Part shown: positions 28,692 to 37,697 of the stretch, in pieces | Layout of the letters: every line of letters starts with the position of its first letter | How positions within the stretch are numbered: the stretch's first letter is position 1 | NCBI RefSeq assembly: GCF_030070105.1 | Contig: NZ_JASJOO010000006.1 | Coordinates: forward strand, 62,001-126,000 | From: Bermanella sp. WJH001 | GTDB taxonomy: Bacteria > Pseudomonadota > Gammaproteobacteria > Pseudomonadales > Oceanobacteraceae | Direction of reading: 5' to 3' | Length of the DNA stretch: 64,000 nucleotides | Translations under genes and position numbers: made by a program | The notes under the pieces: model-generated | Told to the model about the DNA's origin: nothing | What the model saw: only the letters and a program-made list of their open reading frames with translations | The model's database searches: none

Positions 28692-29898
28692 TAAATTAAA
28701 AGAAACGGAAAAGGTTCCGTTAAGTAAATTGCAGCGTAAAGCTAGAAAACTTAAAAGGGATCCTAGGCAATTCTTTTTAGATAGTAAGGCGTATGTAGGC
28801 ACAAGAAAGGCCGCATACCTTGCTTGGGCAAAGTTAGGCTCATTTGCACTAGTATTGTTTGCCTCATTGTTAGTTGTAGGATATTACGCGGTAGTAGCTT
28901 CTCCAAGATACGCAACTGTAACCTTATTTGTAGTGAAAGAGGCGGGTAATAATGAGGCTGCTTTGATGGGTATTGCTGCGTTAGGTAGTACATCGACCGC
29001 TATGCGTGATGCATTAATTATTAAGGAATATATAGAATCCCGTGAAATGGCGGTATCGCTAGACAATGAGATTGGATTAAAGGCCCATTATCAAGATGAT
29101 AAATGGGATACGTTAAGCAGTCTAAGAGACAGTGCAACAGTGGAAGATTATGTGGAATTTTATAAACAGCACATTAGCGTGCGCCATGATGAAATGTCAG
29201 ACATTGTACATATAGAAGTACAAGCCTTCACCCCAGAATACAGTTTGTTACTAGGGCAAACATTATTAGAGAAGAGTGAAAGTTTTATAAATTCACTTGG
29301 CGATAAAATGGCCAAAGAACAACTGGCTTATGCTCAAAAAGAAGTTGAACGGTTATATGCAAATATGAAAAACCAACAGCGATTGTTGGTGCTCTTTCAA
29401 AACAATAATGAATTATACAACCCCGAACAGCAAGGTAGCGCTATGTTGGCGGCTATCGGTAACTTGCAAGCTCAAATCATAGGTGCTCAGGCTAAGTTAA
29501 AAGAAATGATTGCAGTAATGCGTGATGATGCCGCTGAGGTAAAAAGTCAGCGTATTTTGATTAAATCATTGCAGCAGCAGCTAACTGAGGAGCAAGGTAA
29601 ATTAACCTCAGACGATCAAAAGTCGTTGAATCAAATAACGGCGAACTTTCAAGAAATTAAACTTAATACAGAGTTGGCAACAGGCCTTTATCAAGCTGGT
29701 TTATCTAGTATGGAGGTAGTGCGAGCAGATGCATATCGTAAATTAAAGCACTTGCTTATTGTACAACAACCAGCGCAACCGGAGACCGATCAATATCCAA
29801 GGCGTATATACAGTATTATGACTTGGTTTGTGTCTTTGTTATTGGTGTACTTATTAGGTCGTTTAATGTGGGCTATTGTGAAAGAACATAAGGAATAA
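28675..29898 (+). CDS. kpsE: Capsule export inner-membrane protein KpsE
   Basis: KpsE is a polysaccharide co-polymerase-type protein that bridges KpsMT and the outer-membrane KpsD. The 407-residue protein has a cytoplasmic N-terminus, one membrane helix (about 48-72), a long periplasmic coiled-coil part (about 215-330) and a second helix near the C-terminus (about 380-400). Residues 24-38 read RKLKRDPRQFFLDSK, a motif that recurs at the N-terminus of the GT29 enzyme encoded at 31540. The start lies 17 bp inside kpsT. Confidence 0.92.
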   Translation: MSEPASKLKETEKVPLSKLQRKARKLKRDPRQFFLDSKAYVGTRKAAYLAWAKLGSFALVLFASLLVVGYYAVVASPRYATVTLFVVKEAGNNEAALMGIAALGSTSTAMRDALIIKEYIESREMAVSLDNEIGLKAHYQDDKWDTLSSLRDSATVEDYVEFYKQHISVRHDEMSDIVHIEVQAFTPEYSLLLGQTLLEKSESFINSLGDKMAKEQLAYAQKEVERLYANMKNQQRLLVLFQNNNELYNPEQQGSAMLAAIGNLQAQIIGAQAKLKEMIAVMRDDAAEVKSQRILIKSLQQQLTEEQGKLTSDDQKSLNQITANFQEIKLNTELATGLYQAGLSSMEVVRADAYRKLKHLLIVQQPAQPETDQYPRRIYSIMTWFVSLLLVYLLGRLMWAIVKEHKE

Positions 29899-29900
29899 TA

Positions 29901-31532
29901 ATGATGAAGTTTATACAGGGTCTTGTGGCGTGCTCATGTTTACTGTTTGCTGTGAATTTATATTCAATAGATATTCAAAAAGATCAGAGTGCTGAAGAAC
30001 GAAATATACTAGGAGAGAGTACTCGTGCGCCAGAGTTTGCTCAGTGGCTATTTAGTGGTGCATTCACAAAACAAGGTTTTAGCGGTGTAAACCCTGAATA
30101 CCGCATTAACCAAGGTGATACCTTATTAGTACAACTTTGGGGCGGTTTAGATTACCAGCAAGAAACCCAAGTAGATGCTCAAGGTAATATTTTTATTCCT
30201 AAAGTAGGTCCAGTAAAAGTACTAGGGGTTGAAAACAAAAAATTAAACGAAGTAGTGCTTAAATCTATTAAGCGTGTCTATAAGGCGAATGTTCAAGCTT
30301 ATGTAACATTGCTTTCAAGTCAAACCGTTAAAGTGTTCTTATCAGGCATGGTCAATAACCCTGGATTATACGAAGGTCAAAGCGCAGACAGTGTATTGGC
30401 GTTTGTCGATAAAGCAGGAGGCATCCGTAAGCATATGGGCAGTTACCGCAATATTAGTGTTAAGCGTAACGGTAAAACAGTAAAAGAGATTGACCTGTAT
30501 GCCTTTATACAAGAAGGCACCATGCATAATGTGCAGTTGCATGAAGGAGATGTAATTTTTGTGGCACCTAAAACCGGTGATATTACCATAGAAGGTGAAG
30601 TGGGTTTTGCTGGTAAATACGAGCTTAAAGACAAACAAGCTAACCTAAATGAAATATTGACCGCTGTAGCAATTAATGAAAACGCTACCCATGTAACCCT
30701 TGTACAACCATTTAATAAAAACGGCATGAAAGAAGTGAGCGCAAAACAATATGGCTTAACCGAACTTCACAATGTTAATATTCAAGCGGGTTCAACTGTA
30801 AAAGTATCCTCCCAACTACGGGCCAACAGTATTAGCGTTGAGGTCGTAGGTGAACACAACTCCCAATATGAAATGGTTCTTCCTTGGGGCGCAACCCTTA
30901 AGGATCTATTAGCACAAGTCGAATTCACAGAGCTTTCAAATCAAAGCGCTATTCAGTTGTATCGTAAATCTGTGGCTAAGCGCCAAAAAGACATGTTAAT
31001 TGCATCGCTATCATCATTAGAACAAAGCGTATTAACCGCACGCTCTTCCACTAACGAAACGGCGCAGTTACGCAAAGCTGAAGCAGAAATTATTCTACAG
31101 TGGATTGATAAAGCAAAAAAAGTACAGCCCAAAGGCCAAGTGTTATTGGCCGATGGCTACGATGCTAAACAAGTCACGTTGCAACAAGGTGACCGCATTG
31201 TGGTGCCGGCCAAACAAAGCTTAATCATGGTGCATGGTGAGGTATTATTCCCAACGGCCATAACCTACGATGCCGAATTTAATACCCAAGATTACATCAA
31301 CAAAGCTGGTGGTAGCACCGCAGATGTAGACGACATGAACGTTCTCATCATGAAGCCAAACGGTTCATTTATTGATGTGAATTCAGATTTAAGTGACGAA
31401 GAAGAAATTTACCCTGGTGATGAAGTGTTTGTGCTGGCAAAACCAGATGTAAAATCTTTGCAATTAACCAAAGATATTATGCAAGTAATATATCAGGTGG
31501 CGGTGTCGGCGGCCGTAGTATTGGCATTATAG
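29901..31532 (+). CDS. kpsD: Capsule polysaccharide export protein KpsD
   Basis: KpsD is the periplasmic/outer-membrane export component of group 2 capsules. The 543-residue protein has a signal peptide (to about residue 23), a polysaccharide-export domain (YRINQGDTLLVQLWGGLDYQ region, about 65-150) and several SLBB domains (for example VFLSGMVNNPGLYEG, GDITIEGEVGFAGKYEL, LIMVHGEVLFPTAITYDA). A hydrophobic segment ends the protein. It starts 3 bp after kpsE; ATG codons at 29901 and 29904 are both possible. Confidence 0.93.
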   Translation: MMKFIQGLVACSCLLFAVNLYSIDIQKDQSAEERNILGESTRAPEFAQWLFSGAFTKQGFSGVNPEYRINQGDTLLVQLWGGLDYQQETQVDAQGNIFIPKVGPVKVLGVENKKLNEVVLKSIKRVYKANVQAYVTLLSSQTVKVFLSGMVNNPGLYEGQSADSVLAFVDKAGGIRKHMGSYRNISVKRNGKTVKEIDLYAFIQEGTMHNVQLHEGDVIFVAPKTGDITIEGEVGFAGKYELKDKQANLNEILTAVAINENATHVTLVQPFNKNGMKEVSAKQYGLTELHNVNIQAGSTVKVSSQLRANSISVEVVGEHNSQYEMVLPWGATLKDLLAQVEFTELSNQSAIQLYRKSVAKRQKDMLIASLSSLEQSVLTARSSTNETAQLRKAEAEIILQWIDKAKKVQPKGQVLLADGYDAKQVTLQQGDRIVVPAKQSLIMVHGEVLFPTAITYDAEFNTQDYINKAGGSTADVDDMNVLIMKPNGSFIDVNSDLSDEEEIYPGDEVFVLAKPDVKSLQLTKDIMQVIYQVAVSAAVVLAL

Positions 31533-31539
31533 GTGGCAT

Positions 31540-32940
31540 ATGAGTTTTAAGCGGAAGCTGAGAAAGCTTATTAATGATCCAGCTTTATTTTTTTCAGATT
31601 CAAAGATGGTTAAAAAAATTGCTGGTGATGATGTGAAGGAAATTTCAAAAGTGATACAAGTAGCACCTAAAACTAAGCCAAAAACAAACTTGGATAAAGC
31701 CTCAACAAATTTTAAATTAACAGTAGAAGATACATCTATCCGATCAATGAAGATGATAGAGCTGTCAAAAAATAGCCTTGATGAAGGGGATATAAAATCT
31801 GCTATAACTTTTGCTGATAGGGCGGTAGCTTTAGATAAATTTAATATATTTGCATATATAGCATGCTGCCGAGCTAGAGAAAAAGAAGAAGGTCAGCCGC
31901 TTGTTATGGAGTATGCGAAGTTTATTTATGAATTATTTCCGAATAATAACTTATCTAAACTAAATTATGCTCGTTGTGCGAAAGCCCATGGAATATACGC
32001 AGAATCTATAAAGTCTATTTACATGGATTTATTTGATAGTGATGCAAGCGAGGAAATACTCACTGAATATATACAGTATATGTGGGAATGCAAGGAAGCA
32101 GAAAAAAGCATTGCGATTCTATTAATAGATAGAATGCAGTCTCATGATTATTCCGATAAAACTAAAGCTTTAATCGGGGCATATTTATTTGATGCGGGTC
32201 TAAAAAAAGAAAGTCTTAAGTTAGCGAGGATCCTTATAGATAATAAATCTGCAAGATACGTTAAAAAATACAGCGCATATTATTATTATTTGAATTCATA
32301 TTACGCTATTGCAAAAACCGAATCGGATAAAAAAAATATATTGATGTATGAAAAAATAGACAAAGGAGAGGATGAGTTACTAGATAGAATAAAACTTGCA
32401 AATAGAGTGGTGATTGTCGGTAACTCTCCTCGTGAAATAGGTAAGTATAAGGGAGCTGATATTGATAGCTCTGACTTAGTGATACGATTTAATAACTTTC
32501 CAGAAACAGAAGAAATTAGAAAGGATTATGGGTCAAAATGTGACATATGGGTTCGAAGTATCGGTTCATGGGTTGATGTAAGAGATGAACGAAATTTTAA
32601 GCATGTTGTAATAAGTGGTACAAATCTATTGTCAAGAGGCTTTAACTTAAATCATTTTTTGCATTTTAATGAGATTGATACAGAGATTAGTGTATTTAAT
32701 CCCCAGTATCACTATGAACTCATTCAGCTGCTTGAAGGTCCTCCTTCAGCTGGGTTAATGCTTTTGTATATTGTATATCGCCTCAAGGGTAGATTAATAG
32801 AGAGCGATATATTTGGTTTTGGTTTTGTCGACCAGTTAGAGGAAGGTGTTGTAAATATTGGTAAATCGCCGGCTGGTGTTAGGCATCATTGGCAAGCAGA
32901 ACTAGATGTTTATCAGTCTATGTTAAAAGGGAGTTTGTAA
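31540..32940 (+). CDS. GT29 sialyltransferase-like glycosyltransferase with TPR region
   Basis: This 466-residue protein probably adds a CMP-activated acidic sugar to the capsule. Residues 1-22 carry the KLRKLINDPALFFSDSK motif shared with KpsE. Residues about 65-275 form TPR-like helices. The C-terminal part has all three sialyltransferase motifs: L (VIVGNSPREIGKYKGADID...DLVIRFNN, from 291), S (PPSAGLMLLY...DIFGFGF, 401-429) and VS (HHWQAE, His449-x4-Glu454). GT29 enzymes use CMP-sialic acid, and no neuA/neuB genes are present here, so the donor may be Kdo or the product of the neighbouring aldolase set. The DNA is A/T-rich. Confidence 0.8.
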   Translation: MSFKRKLRKLINDPALFFSDSKMVKKIAGDDVKEISKVIQVAPKTKPKTNLDKASTNFKLTVEDTSIRSMKMIELSKNSLDEGDIKSAITFADRAVALDKFNIFAYIACCRAREKEEGQPLVMEYAKFIYELFPNNNLSKLNYARCAKAHGIYAESIKSIYMDLFDSDASEEILTEYIQYMWECKEAEKSIAILLIDRMQSHDYSDKTKALIGAYLFDAGLKKESLKLARILIDNKSARYVKKYSAYYYYLNSYYAIAKTESDKKNILMYEKIDKGEDELLDRIKLANRVVIVGNSPREIGKYKGADIDSSDLVIRFNNFPETEEIRKDYGSKCDIWVRSIGSWVDVRDERNFKHVVISGTNLLSRGFNLNHFLHFNEIDTEISVFNPQYHYELIQLLEGPPSAGLMLLYIVYRLKGRLIESDIFGFGFVDQLEEGVVNIGKSPAGVRHHWQAELDVYQSMLKGSL

Positions 32941-32941
32941 G

Positions 32942-35422
32942 ATGCTTTTCTCAATTTCATCACTGTTTAAGTCAAACCAAGAAGATAACTATATAGCTGG
33001 AGATAGAGAAAAGAAAACAATTTTATTGTTGGATTTAGATCCTGAACTTCCTCGTCTGTGTGCAATCTTTCAAGAGCTTAATCACCCTGTAGTTATAATC
33101 GCTGTAAACAGTTGTTTTACCGCTTCTAAAATTTATGATGCTGGACAGCGTGTTACTAGAGGAAAAATTTCAGAGAAAATGCTTGCTTATTCTACTTTCT
33201 CATCAATGTTATTTGTTTCATCGGATGTGAATTCACACTTGAGAGAAGTTGTCGATGTATCAAATACATTAGGGATCAAAACGACTCTTTTGTCATTTGA
33301 GTCAATAGGCGATGGTAGTGGTAAATACAGGAATGTAAGAGAAGGATATGATTACCCGATTACTGATAGAGCTTTATTTGTTGATCAGAATCTTATGCGT
33401 GAAGTCGCAAGTCGTAATAAAGGTCCTTCAAGCTATTTTTGTGTAGGAAAAAAAGATTGGTTTATTGTTTCTAAAGAGCACAAGAAATTTGTATTGTCCG
33501 ATTATAATTGTTGCTGTTTGATCGAGAGCGCCCCTGTTGATTATATTGGATGGATAATTAAACATGGCTTAGAAAATAATATTAAAATATTTGTAAGGCA
33601 AGATATCTTTAAAAAAGCTGAGCGCGATGCTTACTCTAAATATTGCACATTTATACCATCTGGTGAGAAATATAAAACTATTTATAGTGCTGCTCATATT
33701 ATTTATAAGGAAGGGAATATTGTTCAGCATGGAGAAGAAGAGAGTTCATATCTCACTTTGCCAGAAGCGCTATACCATCTTTCTTCAGTGAACAAGGATA
33801 CTATTAAACAACATCTGACTTTTTCTTTGGATATTGATGAGCTTTCAAGGCTTATCCCTATTTCTTATGATAAACCTAAATATACTACATTGGTTTTAAA
33901 CTTGAAGAGAGGTGATAACTTATTTGGGAGTTTAAATTGGTACCCTAAATTATTAGGCTGTAATAACCATGTTATATATCGAGGCGGTGACGTGGATGGT
34001 GATGTCTATGCATCTTTTGGGTTGCCTGATGATAAAACACAAGAAAAATTAATTGCAATAGCAAATAAAAATAGCGCACCTTATTATAACATTGAAAATG
34101 GCTTCCTCGCTTTTTCTGGTATCGCTTTGTTAAATTCAGCCAAGTCACACTCATTATTACTTGATAGTAAATCAATGTATTTTGATGGTATATCTGGATC
34201 GAGTATTGAAGATAATATTTTATTTTCAGATGATTTGACCCACGAAGAAGAAGTTAAAATAAATTCATTGATAGAGCGGATTACAGTCCATAATTTATCG
34301 AAGTATAACCATGCACCACAAGTCAATCCAATATTGCCCGGCGACAATGCAGATAAAGTGCTGATTGTTGATCAGCGTTACGCTGATAAGAGTATTGGTT
34401 ATGCTGGAGCAACAGAGGAAACGTTTAATCAAATGCTGATGGATGCTTATAAAGAACATCCGAATTCAGACATAATCATTAAAGTTCACCCTGATGCACT
34501 TACAGGTTTGGTTAAGGGCCACTTTGATAAGTCTGTAGAAAATATGCCTAGGGTGTACTTATACTCAGAAGATATCAATCCGGTGTGTTTACTTAAATCA
34601 ATTCATTCTGTTTATGTAGTGTCTTCTCAGATGGGCTTTGAGGCGTTGATGTTGAATAAGCCTGTGCATGTTTATGGCAAAGCTATCTATGCTGGCTGGG
34701 GATTAACGATTGACCGAACAATTATTGAAAGAAGAGGTCAAGAGAGAAGGAGTATACAGCAACTATTTAAAGCCCTTTATATGGATAATGTCCCTTATAT
34801 TGATCCTGTATCTGGAGATCAAATAAGTATTGATTCATATTTGGATGAATTGATAAGTGTAAGAGGGTCAACTAATGCAAATTCAAAAGTGATTAATGTT
34901 GGTGATGGCCAAATTGTCTATAACTCAGTAGTGGATCGTTTTTATTTAGAGAAAGATGGAGTAATTACATCAAATACTGTTCTAAATGCCTTATATAACT
35001 TACCGACTAGCGCTTCGATTAAAACGGTTTTATGCAGTCTTAAAACTACTCGACAATTTCCACCTTCAAGTGATTTATTAGAATATATGGTTGATTTCTT
35101 TCAAGGTGAAATGAATTTAAGCTCACTAGAAAATAAATTAATTGATTTTAATAAGAAGAATGATGTGTTCAATTTATTAAAAGTTTTTAGCCGAGAGTTT
35201 AAGCAAGAGTCGATTATTCGTATAGCAATGGATGCTTGTAAAAAATCAAAAAGTGCCATTTTTGTCGAAAAATTTTTATATTGGAGTATAAGTGTATTGG
35301 CTAAAATGGGAGTTGAAAAAAATCAACTTTATTTCTTGATTTCCGAATCTGATGCTCTAGATGTAAATAGTAAGAATAAACTTATAGAATTTAGTGAAAT
35401 AGTCTCAGGTGAAGCCTGTTAG
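32942..35422 (+). CDS. KpsC-like capsule glycosyltransferase with extra domains
   Basis: An 826-residue protein. The middle (about 370-640) matches one KpsC module: YYNIENGFLAF, LDSKSMYFDG, VDQRYADKSIGYAG (about 477), IIKVHPDALTG (about 513) and SSQMGFEALMLNKPVHVYG (about 561) align with kpsC at 44473. KpsC modules are beta-Kdo transferases, so a Kdo or similar sugar may be used. The first 290 residues are unrecognised and may be a second, diverged transferase; the last 180 are helical. No signal peptide is seen. It starts 1 bp after the GT29 gene. Confidence 0.75.
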   Translation: MLFSISSLFKSNQEDNYIAGDREKKTILLLDLDPELPRLCAIFQELNHPVVIIAVNSCFTASKIYDAGQRVTRGKISEKMLAYSTFSSMLFVSSDVNSHLREVVDVSNTLGIKTTLLSFESIGDGSGKYRNVREGYDYPITDRALFVDQNLMREVASRNKGPSSYFCVGKKDWFIVSKEHKKFVLSDYNCCCLIESAPVDYIGWIIKHGLENNIKIFVRQDIFKKAERDAYSKYCTFIPSGEKYKTIYSAAHIIYKEGNIVQHGEEESSYLTLPEALYHLSSVNKDTIKQHLTFSLDIDELSRLIPISYDKPKYTTLVLNLKRGDNLFGSLNWYPKLLGCNNHVIYRGGDVDGDVYASFGLPDDKTQEKLIAIANKNSAPYYNIENGFLAFSGIALLNSAKSHSLLLDSKSMYFDGISGSSIEDNILFSDDLTHEEEVKINSLIERITVHNLSKYNHAPQVNPILPGDNADKVLIVDQRYADKSIGYAGATEETFNQMLMDAYKEHPNSDIIIKVHPDALTGLVKGHFDKSVENMPRVYLYSEDINPVCLLKSIHSVYVVSSQMGFEALMLNKPVHVYGKAIYAGWGLTIDRTIIERRGQERRSIQQLFKALYMDNVPYIDPVSGDQISIDSYLDELISVRGSTNANSKVINVGDGQIVYNSVVDRFYLEKDGVITSNTVLNALYNLPTSASIKTVLCSLKTTRQFPPSSDLLEYMVDFFQGEMNLSSLENKLIDFNKKNDVFNLLKVFSREFKQESIIRIAMDACKKSKSAIFVEKFLYWSISVLAKMGVEKNQLYFLISESDALDVNSKNKLIEFSEIVSGEAC

Positions 35423-35431
35423 GAGAAAATT

Positions 35432-36982
35432 ATGTTATTGGATTGCACCTTCAGAGATGGTGGTTATTACACTAACTGGGAATTCGACGATAATCTTGTA
35501 CGTTCGTATTTGCGTGCGGTGGAGCAAGCAGGTGTTGATGTTGTTGAAATAGGTTATAGAGCATTAAATAATAAATCATGGAGTGGGTATTTGTTTTATA
35601 CCCCGGATGAATATTTGAACAAAGTTGCGATAAACTCTACTGTTAAATTAGCTGTGATGGTTGACTCTGGGGATATTATCTCCGAAGGTCTGGATAAAGC
35701 ATTGAGTTTCTTTCCTGCATCCCATGAAAAAATTTCTGTCGTTCGTGTTGCTGCTCATAAGCATGAAGTTGAAAAGTCGATTCCGTTTTTGAGTGAATTA
35801 AAGAAAAGAGGATATCAAACTTGTTTGAATCTAATGGGTTTTCAGCAATACACTGAAATAGAATTAAAAGAGCGATTAAAAACACCATTGTTTGATCAAA
35901 GTGTTGATGTTTTATATTTTGCAGATAGTTTTGGTTCTATGTCTATTGAGGATGTTCGTAAATCGGTATCGCTTCTAAAAAGATTTTGGGATAAAGAAGT
36001 AGGATTTCATGCTCATAATAACCAAGGGGCTGCTCTTAGTAATGCCCTTGTTGCCATTGAAGAGGGGGTTGAATGGATTGACTCAACAGTTACAGGTATG
36101 GGACGTGGAGCTGGCAATCTTGCAACTGAAGAAATTCTCATACAATTAAGTCGTCAAAATGCTAAGTATGACCCTGTTCCTATGATGGGAATAATTCATG
36201 ATTATTTTGAACCATTAAAACGTAAGGAATCTTGGGGTGCTTCAATTGCTTATGGTATAGCTGCATTAAATGGTATGCACCCTACTTATATTCAGAAATT
36301 GTATAAAAAAGATTACAGTAGCAAGCAAATGATTGATTGCTTACGTTACTTAGTTGCAAGGGGGGCTTCTAAATTTAATCAGGATTTATTTAAAGATGCT
36401 CAAAATCATATAGTTTTATCATCTATGTCTGGTTCTAAGCGCTTTCCATTTGTTGAAAAAAAGAAGGTTTTATTGGTAGGAGCTTCTGCTTATAAAGATT
36501 CTTATAAAGAGGAGTTTAAGCTGCTGGTTGAATCCGGTGACTATTTTGTAATCTCATTAAATGACCAGGGTATTGAGCCTAAATATATTGATTTGTATGT
36601 CACGATTAATAGTCGACGATTTAGAGAATCTAAAGATCTCTACTCTAGTATTCGAGAAAAGGTATTGCTGACTCCACAAGCAAATGAAGATGCAGAGGAA
36701 GGTTATTTTATTGAACCTATGTCTTATGGTATTGGTCTTTTTTCATATAAAAGTGACTTTATTATTCCGGATAATGACGTTTTTTGGTTTGGGTTGGCAG
36801 TAGCGCTTAAAATGAAGCCTGAACAGATTGTAATGTTTGGTATTGAAAAGCCTTATAGAGACGAAAGTTTTGATGACTTACTAACAAATGCATTAGGTGG
36901 AGTAGATTGCATAGCACTTGGTAAAACCACTTTTGGCGTAAAATCAGTTTCAATTGTTGGTTTGTTGCAGGGTGTTATTTAA
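35432..36982 (+). CDS. DRE-TIM (HMGL-like) aldolase with extra C-terminal domain
   Basis: A 516-residue two-domain protein. Residues 1-300 are a DRE-TIM metallo-aldolase: the DCTFRDGGYYTNW motif at residue 4 supplies the catalytic Arg and metal Asp, and HAHNNQG (about 193) supplies the two metal histidines; TGMGRGAGNLATEE follows. This is the 4-hydroxy-2-oxovalerate aldolase/HMG-CoA lyase superfamily, which makes or breaks 4-hydroxy-2-keto acids from pyruvate-type donors. Residues about 340-516 form a Rossmann-like domain (KKVLLVGASAYKDSY) that I cannot name. With a cytidylyltransferase and a phosphatase next to it, it may build a 2-keto-3-deoxy sugar acid. Confidence 0.8.
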   Translation: MLLDCTFRDGGYYTNWEFDDNLVRSYLRAVEQAGVDVVEIGYRALNNKSWSGYLFYTPDEYLNKVAINSTVKLAVMVDSGDIISEGLDKALSFFPASHEKISVVRVAAHKHEVEKSIPFLSELKKRGYQTCLNLMGFQQYTEIELKERLKTPLFDQSVDVLYFADSFGSMSIEDVRKSVSLLKRFWDKEVGFHAHNNQGAALSNALVAIEEGVEWIDSTVTGMGRGAGNLATEEILIQLSRQNAKYDPVPMMGIIHDYFEPLKRKESWGASIAYGIAALNGMHPTYIQKLYKKDYSSKQMIDCLRYLVARGASKFNQDLFKDAQNHIVLSSMSGSKRFPFVEKKKVLLVGASAYKDSYKEEFKLLVESGDYFVISLNDQGIEPKYIDLYVTINSRRFRESKDLYSSIREKVLLTPQANEDAEEGYFIEPMSYGIGLFSYKSDFIIPDNDVFWFGLAVALKMKPEQIVMFGIEKPYRDESFDDLLTNALGGVDCIALGKTTFGVKSVSIVGLLQGVI

Positions 36983-36983
36983 A

Positions 36984-37697
36984 ATGAAAAAAAAAGTTTA
37001 TATACCGGCTAGATTTAAATCTTCACGTTTACCGGGTAAGCCGCTTTTGAAAATTGCAGGTAAAGAGATGATCCTGCATGTTTGTGAGCGTGTTGCTGAG
37101 GCAGTCGGCAGTGATAACTTGGAGGTTCTTACTGATGATGAAAGAATTTATAACCTTGTAGTAGCTGCTGGTTTCTCTGCGAGTATGACCCCAGATGACT
37201 GTTTAACAGGTACGGACAGAATTGCCGAAGCCCTTAAACATAACGATATTGATGTGGCTATCAATGTTCAGGGTGATGAACCGCTGATTCCTATAGAAGA
37301 TGTTAAGCGTATTTTTGATATGGCAAATGAAAGTGAGATCTTGAATTGTTATACCGCCATAACAGGAACTTCTGACTTGAACCGTTCAACCTTGCCAAAA
37401 GTCGTTTTTGATGAAGAAAATTATTTGCTTTATATGTCTAGAGCTCCAATACCAAATAATAAAGATTTAACAGGTGATGAAGGTTATAAACAAGTATGTA
37501 TTTATAGCTTTCCACGTAGAGCCTTATCTTTATATGGCTTAGGCTCGGTGAAGACTCCACTAGAGTCAATAGAGGACATTGAAATCCTGAGGCTCCTTGA
37601 AAAAGGTTGGAAAATAAAAATGATTGAGGCGCAAAGTACAATTGCAGTGGATGTACAGGCAGATCTAGATAAAGTTGAGTCAATTATTAATGACTAA
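36984..37697 (+). CDS. KdsB-like CMP-ketosugar cytidylyltransferase (second copy)
   Basis: A 237-residue homologue of CMP-Kdo synthetase. It has the CTP-binding IPARFKSSRLPGKPL at the N-terminus, GTDRIAEAL, and the metal-binding VQGDEPLIP. It differs from the housekeeping-type KdsB at 42372 in the substrate loop: TPDDCLTGTDR here against TREDHESGTDR there, so the conserved His and Ser are lost. It therefore probably activates a related but different keto acid. It starts 1 bp after the aldolase stop and overlaps the phosphatase gene by 8 bp, a tight set of three. Confidence 0.85.
   Translation: MKKKVYIPARFKSSRLPGKPLLKIAGKEMILHVCERVAEAVGSDNLEVLTDDERIYNLVVAAGFSASMTPDDCLTGTDRIAEALKHNDIDVAINVQGDEPLIPIEDVKRIFDMANESEILNCYTAITGTSDLNRSTLPKVVFDEENYLLYMSRAPIPNNKDLTGDEGYKQVCIYSFPRRALSLYGLGSVKTPLESIEDIEILRLLEKGWKIKMIEAQSTIAVDVQADLDKVESIIND

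Noticed and set aside
36984-37697. Second kdsB as a simple duplicate of the first
   Set aside because: The two are clearly diverged, differ in the substrate loop and in base composition, and have different neighbours, so a recent duplication does not fit.
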